A stretch of DNA of 64,000 nucleotides from Hemibagrus wyckioides (lineage: Eukaryota; Chordata; Actinopteri; Siluriformes; Bagridae): positions 20,485,352 to 20,549,351 of the forward strand of contig NC_080720.1 in assembly GCF_019097595.1 (NCBI RefSeq). The letters run 5' to 3'. The position numbers were made by a program, and so were the translations under genes. The notes below the pieces were generated by a model that was not told the DNA's origin, did no database searches, and worked only from the letters and a program-made list of their open reading frames with translations. Below are positions 32,439-44,400 of the stretch, in pieces (within the stretch, counting starts at the first letter, position 1; each line of letters opens with the position of its first letter).

Positions 32439-33515
32439 ATGCATTCTTGTTTGGGCATGTATAAAACAATTGAAATCTTGGGACAGCATGATACAATGAA
32501 GCTATGGCAAAGAGTAGTGGAAGCTAGGTTAAGGAAGGTAGTGGAAATTTGTGAGCAGCAGTATGGCTTCATGCCCAGAAAGAGCACAACAGATGCAATT
32601 TTTGCTCTGAGAATGTTGATGGAGAAGTATAGGGATGGTCAGAGAGAGTTGTACTGTGTGTTTGTAGACTTGGAGAAAGCATATGACAGGGTGCCAAGAA
32701 AAGAGCTGTGGTACTGTATGAGGAAGTCAGGAGTAGCAGAGAAGTATGTCAGAGTGGTGCAGGACATGCATGAGAGGAGCAGGACAGTGGTGAGGTGTGC
32801 TGTAGGTCAGACAGAGGAGTTCAAAGTGGAGGTGGGACTGCATCAGGGATCGGCTCTGAGCCCCTTCCTGTTTGCTATCGTGATGGACCAGTTGTCAGAG
32901 GAGGTAAGACAGGAGTCTCCTTGGACAGTCCAGAGTAATGGAGAGTGTGGGAAAGAGGTAAAGAAGCGAGTGCAGGCGGGTTGGAATGGGTGGAGAAAGT
33001 TGTCAGGAGTTCTGTGTGATAGAAAAATTTCAGCGAGAATCAAGGGGAAGGTGTACAGGACAGTGGTGAGACCGGTCACGCTGTATGGTTTAGAGACAGT
33101 GTCACTGAGACAGAGACAGGAGTCAGAGATGGAGGTAGCAGAGCTGAAGATGTTGAGGTTCTCTTTGGGAGTGACAAGGTTGGACAGGATTTGGAACGAG
33201 TACATCAGAGGGACAGCTCATGTTGGACGTTTGGGGGACAAAGTTAGAGAGGCCAGGTTAAGATGGTTTGGACATGTCCAGAGGAGGGAGAGTGAGTATA
33301 TTGTTAGGAGAATGTTGGACATGGAGCTGCCAGGAAGGAGGAAAAGAGGAAGGCCAAAGAGGAGGTATATGGATGTAATAAATGAGGATATGAAGCTAGT
33401 GGGTGCAAGTGTTGAGGTTGCAGAAGATAGGGATAGGTGGAGAGAAATGATTCACTGTGGCGACCCCTGAAGGGTAAAGCCGAAAGAAGACGACGACTAT
33501 GGTAAAAAAAAAAAA
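32439..33515 (+). mobile_element. RTE-clade LINE, 343-codon frame lacking the catalytic FADD box
   Basis: The frame 32439-33470 has EQQYGFMPRKSTTDAIFALR, FVDLEKAYDRVPRKELWY (first catalytic Asp) and LHQGSALSPFLFAIVMDQL. It then jumps from EEVRQESPWT straight to VQSNGECGKEV. The segment holding the FADD catalytic pair, partly preserved at 29998-30085, is deleted in frame. The C-terminal part (RTVVRPVTLYGLETVSLRQR, EYIRGTAHVGRLGDKVREAR) is complete. The 3' end GGCGACCCCTGAAGGG...AAGCCGAAAGAAG with a poly(A) run at 33505-33522 is typical of RTE. The frame is open but cannot polymerise. It ends within about 25 bp of the arm B boundary. Confidence 0.9.
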
Positions 33516-33877
33516 AAAACACATTGCTGAAAAACAGTTATACTTTTACACCCTGTTTCAATGTTCAACCTCGCAAATTCAGCCTCTGTGTTAGCTCAAA
33601 ATACATCACATCTGAAACCATCACTTCAATCCCATCCATATTATTACACTTTTTGAATAAAAACAGCTTAATCATATGCATGCATGCACACACAGTAATT
33701 CTGATAAAAAATATATGCAAGATAAGCCTACATATACTTGTATCACCTGTCCAGTGCAGTCAGATCTGATTGCGTAATTCTTTCAGCAGCTTTATAATGA
33801 TAACCAGTCTCCACAATAACACACACACACACAGGCTGAGCATGTGCTTTTTGATTTTGAGCATGCGGCCCTGTGGT

Positions 33878-34549
33878 TCAGTTTGTAACTTTTTTTCGCC
33901 TGTTGGAGTTTTGCACATCTCTCCTTGTGCTCTGGTTGCTCCTCTGTATGCTCTCCTGCTGCTTGAGTGCAGGTATGCACGTGCAGCCCACCTGTATGGA
34001 CTCGTAGCTCTCAGTGTAGGAGCGGCGTCCCCCGACACATGAGCCTGAGCGGCGCAGCACGGCGGTGGGCACAAACACCGGGACACTGCGGTAGTCTTAG
34101 GCTTAGGTAGGTAATAGGCTTCAGGGATAAAGCGGGGATAGCGCGATGGGTCACGTCTCAATCTGAATTCAGAGATAATTTAGCTTATTATTTATTTATT
34201 TATTTGAAGAAGCCGAATTTCTGTGAGTACACGCTACCTGAGTCACCAGCATGCTGGACCTCTTGACGCTCCGCAGGAGACCCGATGACGGGCAGCTCAG
34301 GTTCTGAGGCTCTGCTGTGAGTTGGAGTGTGTGATGGAAAGTGCTGAGCACTCCGATGGAGAGGCGACTGAACCTCTGCTCCAGGATCTCCTCGGGAAGA
34401 TCTGCACACACTCTCCGGTTCCTTTTCCCTCCTCCCCGTGCCGCGCAGCTCACCACCACCACAAGCAGCACCACTTCTACAGAACTTCTCCTGCAGCCAT
34501 GCTTCCGCTCAGTCCAGCTTAAACTCTTAAACCAGTTCACCCAATGCAC
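33878..34549 (-). pseudogene. IL17D: interleukin-17D, disrupted copy beside IFT88
   Basis: The inverted duplicate of 12505-13227. Exon 1 (34549-34238) keeps the signal-like run and RRVCADLPEEILEQ, but 17 bp are missing just before the donor, removing SPWAY and moving the splice phase from 2 to 0. Exon 2 (34162-33878) lacks 31 bp covering the CLRRGCLTG region with its two cysteines. The two losses total 48 bp, which would restore the frame, but between them the new frame meets TGA (ATT GAG ACG TGA, 34151-34153). The downstream part VGCTCIP is still intact in sequence. It lies downstream of IFT88 on the same strand, which is the ancestral position of IL17D. It is non-functional as assembled. 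Confidence 0.9.
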
Positions 34550-35047
34550 GTCTGTAATCTTAAACGAGTTAAGACTATTATATGATTTTTTTTTTTTTTA
34601 AAACTTCTCGTTTTGGCGTTGCGTAGCTTCTTCAAGCCGCTTTTCTTGCTTTGATTATGTTTCTTGCGCCTCGAATGTTTCTTCTCAAACACTGCGTATC
34701 GTTTCGCTAGAGCGCGATATTCCTACATTTACCCGCATTATTTGGCAAATTATTGAAGTAAGGCTTCTGTTTTCTAAACTCTCATATCGGTGCGTGAAAA
34801 CTCCCAGATTGCCGTCACTTTCTGTCAGTCGTGTCACCAGGTCCCTCAGTGCCAAGTTCTCTGAGAGAAGATTTGAACAAGGTGGGAGAGACAGACTGGG
34901 ATGCTTAGCGTTCATCCAAACATACTTCAATCTTGTGAAGCAAGAAATTCCCATTCCAAACAATTAGATGAGCTAAATATGCAAAACAGAAGTGCAACAA
35001 GGCTAATTTAATAAGGAAAGTTTATTGTCTCCACAAACATTTAGATA

Positions 35048-35420
35048 CACTATATTGCCAAAAGTTTTGGGACACCCCTCCAAATCCTTGAATTCAGGGG
35101 TTGGGCTCGGCCCCATAGTTCCACTGAAAGGACCTCTTAATGCTTCAGCATACCAAGACAAATATTCCCATAAACCAGGGGTGTCCAATCTTGTCCTGAA
35201 TCTTGTCCGGTGTGGGTGCAGGTTTTCATTTCAACCAAGCAGAAGCTACACCTGATTCTAACTGGCTAATCACCTGATCTTGGCTTTCAGTAGACTCAGG
35301 TGTGGCTTCTGCTTGGTTGGAATGAAAACCTGCACCCACACCGGCCCTTTGCGGATAAGATTGGACACCCCTGCCATAAACCTTGTGGAAAGCCATCCCA
35401 AAACTTTTGGCAATATAGTG
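35048..35420. mobile_element. Tc1-derived MITE with nested hAT MITE (arm B)
   Basis: The inverted copy of 11639-12009. The nested hAT element lies at 35176-35373 with the same 8-bp target duplication, read here as CCATAAAC on both sides. Identical insertion points in both arms mean both insertions predate the duplication. Confidence 0.92.
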
Positions 35421-35478
35421 TATGACAGAAACACTTAACTAAATGCATATGATGAGAGCAGAGTACAAAAATAGCCCA

Positions 35479-38400
35479 TCATTCTGGCAGTAGGTCATCC
35501 CCCAACTCTTCGTCTGCGAACTCATCTTCCTCTGTGTGTTTCTTTGCTGCAGTCTTCGGTCTTTGCGTTTGCGGCCCCAAAGGGTCAACATAGGAAGCAT
35601 CTGGAAATATGATGGCAGTAGTGTGTTCATTTGTACATTCTCAGAAAGAGTAATATTGCTTTGGCATGATACTGAGGTGTTCCCCAGATCACATCTATCC
35701 TATGAAAAGCTAGCAGACACATGTTAACAGTTTAACGTTGATCTGTAAAATGTGTCAATGTAACAAGGAATGTATTGTAGCTGGGCCAGAAGCAGAAATG
35801 CCAGGCTGACAGAATCTACAGACTCGTGTAGCAAACAAGATCTTGCATCTTTATGTTAAGAGTGAGTAAAAGATTAATCAACAGTTTGGGTAAAGAACAA
35901 CTTAATGTTGGAGTATATAGAGAACTGATCTTGCCTCTACCTTGTCTCCATAGGCTATTAAGGTCACCATTAATGTATATATGTATATGTCACACCCATA
36001 TTTTACAGAATGTAAAATGACAAAATTCCAATTAGGAATCTTTTTTAGATGGTTCATATGAAAAGATTAAAGTCACTGCTCACCAGTGTCCGCCGGGATG
36101 CTTGCTTCATAAGGTTCATGGGCTCCTGGAAGTGACCTCATCTTGACACCTAGCCTTTCCCCTTTAGCACTTGCACCATGGCTGCTCTGTCCACTGTCTA
36201 ACACACAAACTCAGAGATGTTGCAAGCATATATATGTATACACACAGTGAGGGAAAAAATTATTTGATCCACCTGCTGATTTTGTAGGTTTGCCCACTGA
36301 CAAAGAAATGATCAGTCTGTAATTTTAATGGTAGGTTTATCTGAACAGTGAGAGACAGAATAACAACAAAAACATCCAGAAAAACACATTTCAAAATAGT
36401 TCTACATTGATTTGCATTTTATTGAGTGAAATAAGTATTTGATCCCTTTGCAAAACATGACTTAGTACTTGGTGGCAAACCCTTGTTGGTAATCACAGAC
36501 ATCAGACATTTCTTGTAGTTGGCCACCAGGTTTGCACACATCTCACATCTCAAGGAATTTGGGCCCACTCCTCTTTGCAGATCCTCTCCAAGTCATTAAG
36601 GTTTTGTGGCTGACCCTTCAGCTCCCTCCACAGATTTTCTATGGGATTAAGGTCTGGAGACTTGCTACGCCACTACAGGGCCTTAATGTGCTTCTTTTTG
36701 AACCACTCCTTTGTTGCCTTGGCCGTGTGTTTTGGGTCATTGTCAGGCTGGAATATCCATCCACGACCCATTTTCAATGCCCTGGCTGAGGGAAGGAGGT
36801 TCTCATCCAAGCTTTAACGGTACATGGCCCCGTCCATCGTCCCTTTGATGCAGTGCAGTTGTCCTGTCACCTGGGGATTGTGTACTTGGGGTCATAGGCA
36901 GCATTCCTCCTCCTCCAAATACGGCGAGTTGAGTTGATGCCAAAGAGCTGGATTTTGGTCTCATTTGACCACAACACTTTCACCCAGTTCTCCTCTGAAT
37001 CATTCAGATGTTCACTGGCAAACTTCAGATGAGCCTGTACATGTGCTTTCTTTAGCAGGGGGACCTTGCGGGTGATACTGGATTTCAGTCTTTCACAGCG
37101 TAGTGTGTTACCAATTGTTTTCTTGGTGACTATGGTCCCAGCTGCCTTGAGATCATTGACAAAATCCTCCAGTGTAATTCTGGGCTGATTCCTCGCCGTT
37201 CTCATGATCATTGAAACTCCATGAGGTGAGATCTTGCATGGAGCCCCAGACCGAGGAAGATTGACAGTCCTTTTGTGTTTCTTCCATTTGGGAATAATCG
37301 CACCAACTGTTGTCACCTTCTCACCAAGCTGCTTTGCGATGGTTTTGTAGCTCCTTCCAGCCTTGTGTAGGTCTACAATCTTGTCCCTGACATCCATGGA
37401 CAGCTCTTTGGTCTTGGCCATGATGGAGAGTTTGGAATCTGATTGATTGTTTCCTTCTGTGGACAGGTGTCTTTCACACAGTTAATGAGCTGAGATTAAG
37501 AGCACTCCCCGAGAGTGCCCCTACTGTAATCTCAGCTCCTTACCTGTATAAAAGACACCTGGGAGCCAGAAATCTTTCTGATTGATAGGGGGTCAAATAC
37601 TGTTCACTGTCTCACTGTTCAAATAAACCTACCATTAAAATTACAGACTGATCATTTCTTTGTCAGTGGGCAAACGTACAAAATCAGCAGGGGATCAAAT
37701 AATTTTTTCCCTCACTGTATACATACACATATACACTGCTCAAATTATTTAATTACAGATATTTACAAAAATACATAATACATTTAAAAAAGAGCCTCTT
37801 TAAAGGGCCAGGATTACAGCTAGTATTTTTAGTTTTTGTCCCATGTCAGAGCTCATCTACACAGCAGAAACATCCTGTAAATGTGTTGTGAAACTACACA
37901 TCTGCCACTCTATTCATGTCCCAGCTGTAGTACTGTAGTAAAATGATGCAAAGAGATCACTCTGAGACAGACCCAAGACTGAAAAAAGCCTGATGACAAT
38001 GGGAAAATCATTTGGGATAATCATCCCTCCAGTCTGTTTCTGTACTTACTCAAATCAAAAGTCTATCTACCATACCAAATGTAACAACCAACTGTAATTC
38101 AGCAAATCATATGTTGGATGTTTCTGTCCTTAAAAGTATGAGAATTATCATTACTATCAATTTTAACAGTTTTAAATTAAGCAAATAAGCAACTGTTTTG
38201 TATCTCTAGTTGCATCTGTGGGCTAAAAAAAATAAAATCTTTGTCTTTCTAGATACTGCTGCATATCATATCTGGATCTCATTTAATTACGACAGTTTCC
38301 ATGAGATTTTAAGCAGGCTAACATGTCTCTAAGTCTTGGAGGCTGTTGTTTAGTACACTTCAAGCTTTTGACAGGAGATTTATGATGGCAGGTTTAGAGA

Positions 38401-41400
38401 TATTGGTTTATTGCTTACAGTGTACCATGAATTCTTCCTACAAAGAGTATTGTATTTCATTTTGAGATTTTATCTCAAACACTAAATCACTTAAAATCCT
38501 GTGAACAGAAAGGATTTTATATCCGTATCTGATGTCAGAATAAGAGTCAAGAATTACAGAATTAAAATGGAACGTTGAAAAAAAGGGGAAATACTGTATC
38601 TATACAATGATACTAATATGTGAAGTGATATGTACAGGCAGACACACATCTTTCTCAGCAGACAGGAACAACCAGGGGATTAGGGAATGATTAAACATTT
38701 CATTTTGCTATTAAATTGAGCTAATTCCACATTTTATGGGGACTACAGTTCTATAATATGGAAAACTACAGTGTGTATTTTAAGGGTGAAGATTTATTTA
38801 TCTGGGGTTTTATCAAAACTTAAACAAAATTCCAGAGACAGTCCCAGTCCTGGAGAAGCTATAATAATGATGGAGTAAAAGTTATACCACTGATTTTGTT
38901 AGAGGGGGTGTGCATGGTCTTTGGACTACTCTCTTTTTGATTCACTGAATTGGTCAGCAAAAAAAAAGTCAGAGAAAGTAAAATGAACACTGAATACTGT
39001 GGAACAGATTGATTGATGTGAATGGAAAAGACTTACCACTGCTGGTACTGCCTTTTCTCCTGCTTTGAGCACTGCTCTTTCTCCCTGACTTCACCCTCTG
39101 CAAGGGAGAAAGAAGACAGAAAATCAGCGATTAATATAGTAATAGAGATAAAAATGTAACATGAACAGGATAAATACGCCAGTCTGAAAATGAAGGACTA
39201 ACAAATGCTTCTCCTGTCCATAAGACAAGAACAGCACAATGAGCACAAGACTGTGATAAAGCAGCAACGAACAGAATGTTCAACAAGAAAGGAGCCGACA
39301 CTGGACATAATTCCTCTCTCTGAACACACTTACTGATCCAAAAGCCCCTGTTGATTTGGAAGCAGCTGTTTCTAATTTAAGTACTTTTTCTCTAGATTTT
39401 ATTTCCCTCTGTCAAGTCAGTACTGAAGCATGACCCTCAGACTCTGATACAAAAGGAGCAGGTACTGTACCTGTTCTCTGATCGCCTTCATCTTCTCCAC
39501 TTTTTTGAGTTTGGTGGCATAATCCTGTACTTCCTTTAACCCCATATCTGCGCACAACCTCACAAGGAATCGTAGACCTGACCAACACAAAAGCTCACAT
39601 GAGTCTCATTAACTGATGTTGAGGAGTAAATGAAAGAGAGAAAACAGTTGTTACAAGTTACATTCTGCATTTTCAGGGAATTTGTGGTGAACGTCCTTAT
39701 AGGTCTCGAGAGCTCTCGGATAATTTCCTGAATGAGAAAATAAAAAGGCACAATGTATGACTCAAGAAACAGTACTGAGATTAGTTAACTTTAACACAAT
39801 TATTTTTATAATCATCATACCACTTCTCCTGTAACAGCTAGCCACCATCAAATGCCATACAACCTGATTTGGCCTGGAATTCACATAAAACACAGGAATT
39901 CACCAAAAAAGGATTTCCATTCGAATTTATAATGGGCTCGTACTGTATACATTCATATTAACTTAGATTGTCTGGATTTGTAAACAATATTTTGGAGGTT
40001 GTGTATAATAGATTTTGTTTAAAAAAAAAAAAAAAAAAGATGCTTTGGTGCTACTGCAGCAAAGACATTAACGTACTACACAAAGGTAGCAGGATTCAAC
40101 ATATATTAACAAGTAACAAAGTGAAAATCACAGATTAGGTGCAAATATACAAATGTACATATACCAATGTCAAGAATTAAGGATTAATTAATTAATAATG
40201 CCAGGTTTTGGATTTCAGTATTTTTGTTAATTATGCAATAAATGTTGTACACCAATGAGTGATACACAGTATACTCAGTATACTCTTTTCAACACATGTG
40301 ATTCAGAGAGAGCTTTGGCTGAATACACGTTTTGATGACATCACATAACGCATCTTGGCCAAATCTTGGTAATTTTAAAGAAATTGCAAGCTCCTCCAAA
40401 ATATTGTGACGTATGACGAAAAATAACTTACTGGATGACTGATGCTCTTTTAAAATACTGCATTGCCTTTTCATAAAACTGTGTGTCTATATAATATGCT
40501 CCCAACCATTCAATGACATGAATGTTTGAAGGGAGGTATCTGAAAGACTAAGAAAAAAGAACGGTGTTAAACATCGTCAAACCATATTAATTGTTAATTA
40601 GGCTAAAATTATTTGAAGCTGTACAGAGATATATGGCCTTGCCTCATAATAGTAATGGAAGGCTTGTGACTTGTCGCCTTCGTTGTCATATAACTCTCCC
40701 AGTTTGGCCAATACATGAGGGTCATTGGGGGTGATACTGATCAGCTGCAAAAGCCACTCAATAGCCTGGTGAGGATCCTCCAACATTTCATATCTAAAGG
40801 CTGCTTAAAGAACACTAACTAGTTGAACACAAACCTGAAACATTTGCAATGCTACATTAAATTCAGGCTTACATTTGAATGAAGCATCATGCTTAGTAAA
40901 TATGTAATTTAGGCAATTGTTTGAAAAGGATACAGATTGGCCAGCTGATACATAACTTGAGTGCTGTTCCTAAGGATGGCATGGAGCTTCAAGAAGCAGT
41001 CGAGAGCTTCTTCCAGCCGCCCCAGTTCCTTATAGGTCAGCCCTATGGAAACAGATCAAGCGTTGGTCAATACAAAGCTACCAGTACAATTGGACATACA
41101 AAAAAAGCATGTGCCTGTGAAAAAATGTTATTTGCCCTGTATATCGAAATGGCATCTCATCTAAGTGTCCAAAAATAGAGGTTGCATAAATGAAAGAAAA
41201 TGGGAAAGTCTGCTGTTGCAGCAAAGTCTCTAGTAACTTTATTAAAATACCTAAATTATAAAGAGCATCTGTGCAGGATGAGTCGTTCCTAAGGGCTTCT
41301 TTATAAAACTCAGCCGCTTTCCCATAGTCTTGCTTCACAAACATCGTGTTGCCTTTATTAATGAGAGCAGCAGGATTGTAGCGGTCAGCACTCATGGCCA

Positions 41401-44400
41401 ATTCAGCATAGCGTTCAGCTTGGTCATAATCTTTCTCCTGTAGGAAATAAAAACATCAGTATTCAATATAATAATGAAGTGACATACTGCATTCAGAATG
41501 TACTCACTCTCACATTTTTCATTCTGTTACCCTAAAATTGATGACATTTATATGTTATGTCTTTCACCAATCTGCAAAAGGTTTTCTATAAATTTAAATA
41601 ATTTTACATTACTTCAAAAATGTGATATAACTAATAAATGAACATGTCATATTTACATAAATATTCAGACTCAGAATTGAGCTCTGATCATCTTTGATCA
41701 CCTGTGATAAATATTTTTTATTATGTGATAAAACCCCACCATTGTCAGTGCAAATCAGAGCAAAAAATTAGCTATGAAGCAAAAATTAATCATGATTTGG
41801 CCACTTCCATCTCCACATGAAGCACAGTTGTTGCAGCAACATGTAGTGACAGGATGCTGTGAGGATGTTTTTCTGCAGTAGGGACTGCAACTCTCTCAGA
41901 ATTTAGAGAAAGATGAATGCATCAAAGTATAGCCTTAAAGAAAACCATTCAGAACTTTTGATAATAATCTGTAATGCAACAAAAACAGCAGGACAAGCCT
42001 GTAAATATCTTTGGGTGGCCTAAACAGCATCTGGAGTTAAACACTACTGAGCATCTCTAGACACACCCTAAAAATAGCAACCCTCCCATAAAACCTAAAA
42101 ACAAAGATAATGAGAGCAGAATTAAAAATATAATTGCTGCCAAGTGTACTTTACAAAGTAATAGGGTCTGAATACTTATGTAAATGTATTTGATCAGTTT
42201 TTGTGTGATTTGTGTATTCATTGTACAATTTCTGCAGCCAAAATGTATTGAATTTACTGTAGAGCAAGGCTGTAACTGAACAAAAAGACATGAAAAGAGT
42301 TAGACACATTCTGAATGTACTCAACTCTACTCTATCAGATAAACGTCATCCGAACTTCAAACATTTTTTTTTTAAATATATAAAATGTATAATTTAATAC
42401 ATTTTCAAAAATAATGGAAGGAATGGAAGTGCAGTGTCAGAATTCTTTACAGTATATTTACAAGTCTGCCTTTTACAGAACCTACATACCAGGAAGTAGA
42501 TAAAGGAGAGGTTGGTAGCAGCAGCACTCTTCACCCGGCTGTCTTTCTTCACAAAGGCTTTCAGTGTGTCCACTGCCTGTACAGCAATACAAGTGTGTCA
42601 GATATTTGTTGTATTTAAAAAAAAGCCTGCTTAGTCTGTGCACTTTTTCAGACTATAACCCTACTAGCACTGTAATATACCATTCTGGCATATTTAAAAA
42701 AATGTTCAAGGAAAATATTGATAACTAAAATGTAGTGTAAGAAAGAATTAGAAATAAAAGCTGTTCTTGGATCAGTTCCTGATTTGTGTTTCCACTTATT
42801 TTACGAGGCACAAATAACGAGTAGTGAGAGACGCAAAACCATCACCACAAAGGGCACTCATTCAAAGACATACCTCAGCCTCAACAGGCAAGCAAATGTA
42901 AAGCAGAAAAAGAAAAACTGAATATAAATGTGTGAAACACTGAAGATATAGATAATGGGGTGAAGAAAAAAAAGAAAAAGAAGATATGTGGACCAATATG
43001 TAACATTCATATTCATCCATGCAATACACACAAACCAGGTCAACAGCAAAATAGCAGAAGAATATTAGGACCTTTCTCACCTGCTTAAAGTTCCTCTGTC
43101 TCAGGTAGGTGATAGCTTTGTTAATCTCTAGATCATTGGCCAGCTCCACATACTGAGAACCTTTCAGCATATCTACACACCTAAAAGCATAGGACTACAT
43201 TCAACATTCAGGCATATGATATGATATGATATGATATGATATGATATGATATGATATGATATGATATGATATGATATGATATGATATGATATGATATGAT
43301 ATGATATGATATGATATGATATGATATATAATTAGCCTGGTATGTTGTTGTTGTTGTTATTATTAATATTAAGTTAGTACAGATTATTTCTCCACAGCCC
43401 TGTGTTGGATTGTGCAATGACAACTCACCAGTCAAAACCAGCCGCAAAAGTGGACTCAATAGCTGGAGCAATAAGCTTTGCTGAAGTCATGATGTACTTC
43501 TCAGCCAGAGCTTTTCTACAAGAGAGCAAATAATTCAGTTCTTTCTCAAAATATAAAATAACAACACTGTGCTGTTTCATCTTAAGGAACCTACTGGGGG
43601 TCAAAAAGTCTGAGTCCGCTAGTGAAGAATGCTTTTGTTTGGCATTACTTTGGCTTTTATTACAAATAATATTATCAGCAATAACTAGTAGGAATTTCAG
43701 ACTGTCTTATAATTTAATTTAATAACAGTGTGCACTCACGACGACACAGACTCCATGAGTTTGTGTAAAACTTGATAATCCAATTGCTAAAGCAAATTCA
43801 TTAGCATGTCATCTGAAGGTTTGAATGAGTGGACGGCAATAAGTCTCCTGGAAAATCTGACATTTTGTACATTGGGCAGCATCTTAAAAACGGTATAGTC
43901 AAGATATACAGCATTTTCTTTTTGTTCTAGAATTATGTTCATTTCCAGTTTTAATTTTTTAAAAGTAATTTCAGATTTTCAACATGATCTCAGACTTTTG
44001 GACTCTACTGTATATTACATTATCCCTTCATAGATTTTTTTAGGAACTCCCTGATACCTCTCTCGCTCCATTTGACTCAGCTGATCGTTTTTGATGGCTT
44101 CAATCAGTAAGCTTGCATGGGGGTCATCCTAACAAGAAATTGAATCACACTGTTTAGTGAAATCCAGAAAATCTAACTCTTAGCCACAAATGATTCTAGC
44201 ATGAATTGGAATGTGTAGCAAAATTTATTCTACATTCCCATTACACTCACATTTAAAGTGATGAACTTTTCTTCCTCATCAATGCCCAGGGGGACACAGA
44301 TTAGCTTCTGGAAAGATTTTTTCATCATTTCACGGTCTCCAATGGCATAGTAGCATAGAACTAGGTTGTAGCCCGTCTTGATGTTGGGACTCTCCCTCAT

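Larger units (their letters stand above)
33543..36224. repeat. inverted segmental duplication, arm B inner part
   Basis: The reverse complement of 10887-13561. It contains the IL17D pseudogene, the nested MITE pair and the last two IFT88 exons. Confidence 0.93.

Noticed and set aside
34322..34601. Antisense frames over IL17D exon 1 (also 12090-12716)
   Set aside because: Shadows of the IL17D exon on the other strand, present in both arms.
33543..36224. Arm B as a simple assembly duplicate of arm A
   Set aside because: The arms differ by clean multi-base deletions, substitutions and a 17-kb content difference, so they are not identical copies. Haplotype misassembly still has to be excluded with long reads.
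43214..43328. Possible CRISPR-like or regular array
   Set aside because: A pure pentanucleotide microsatellite without spacers, in a vertebrate intron.
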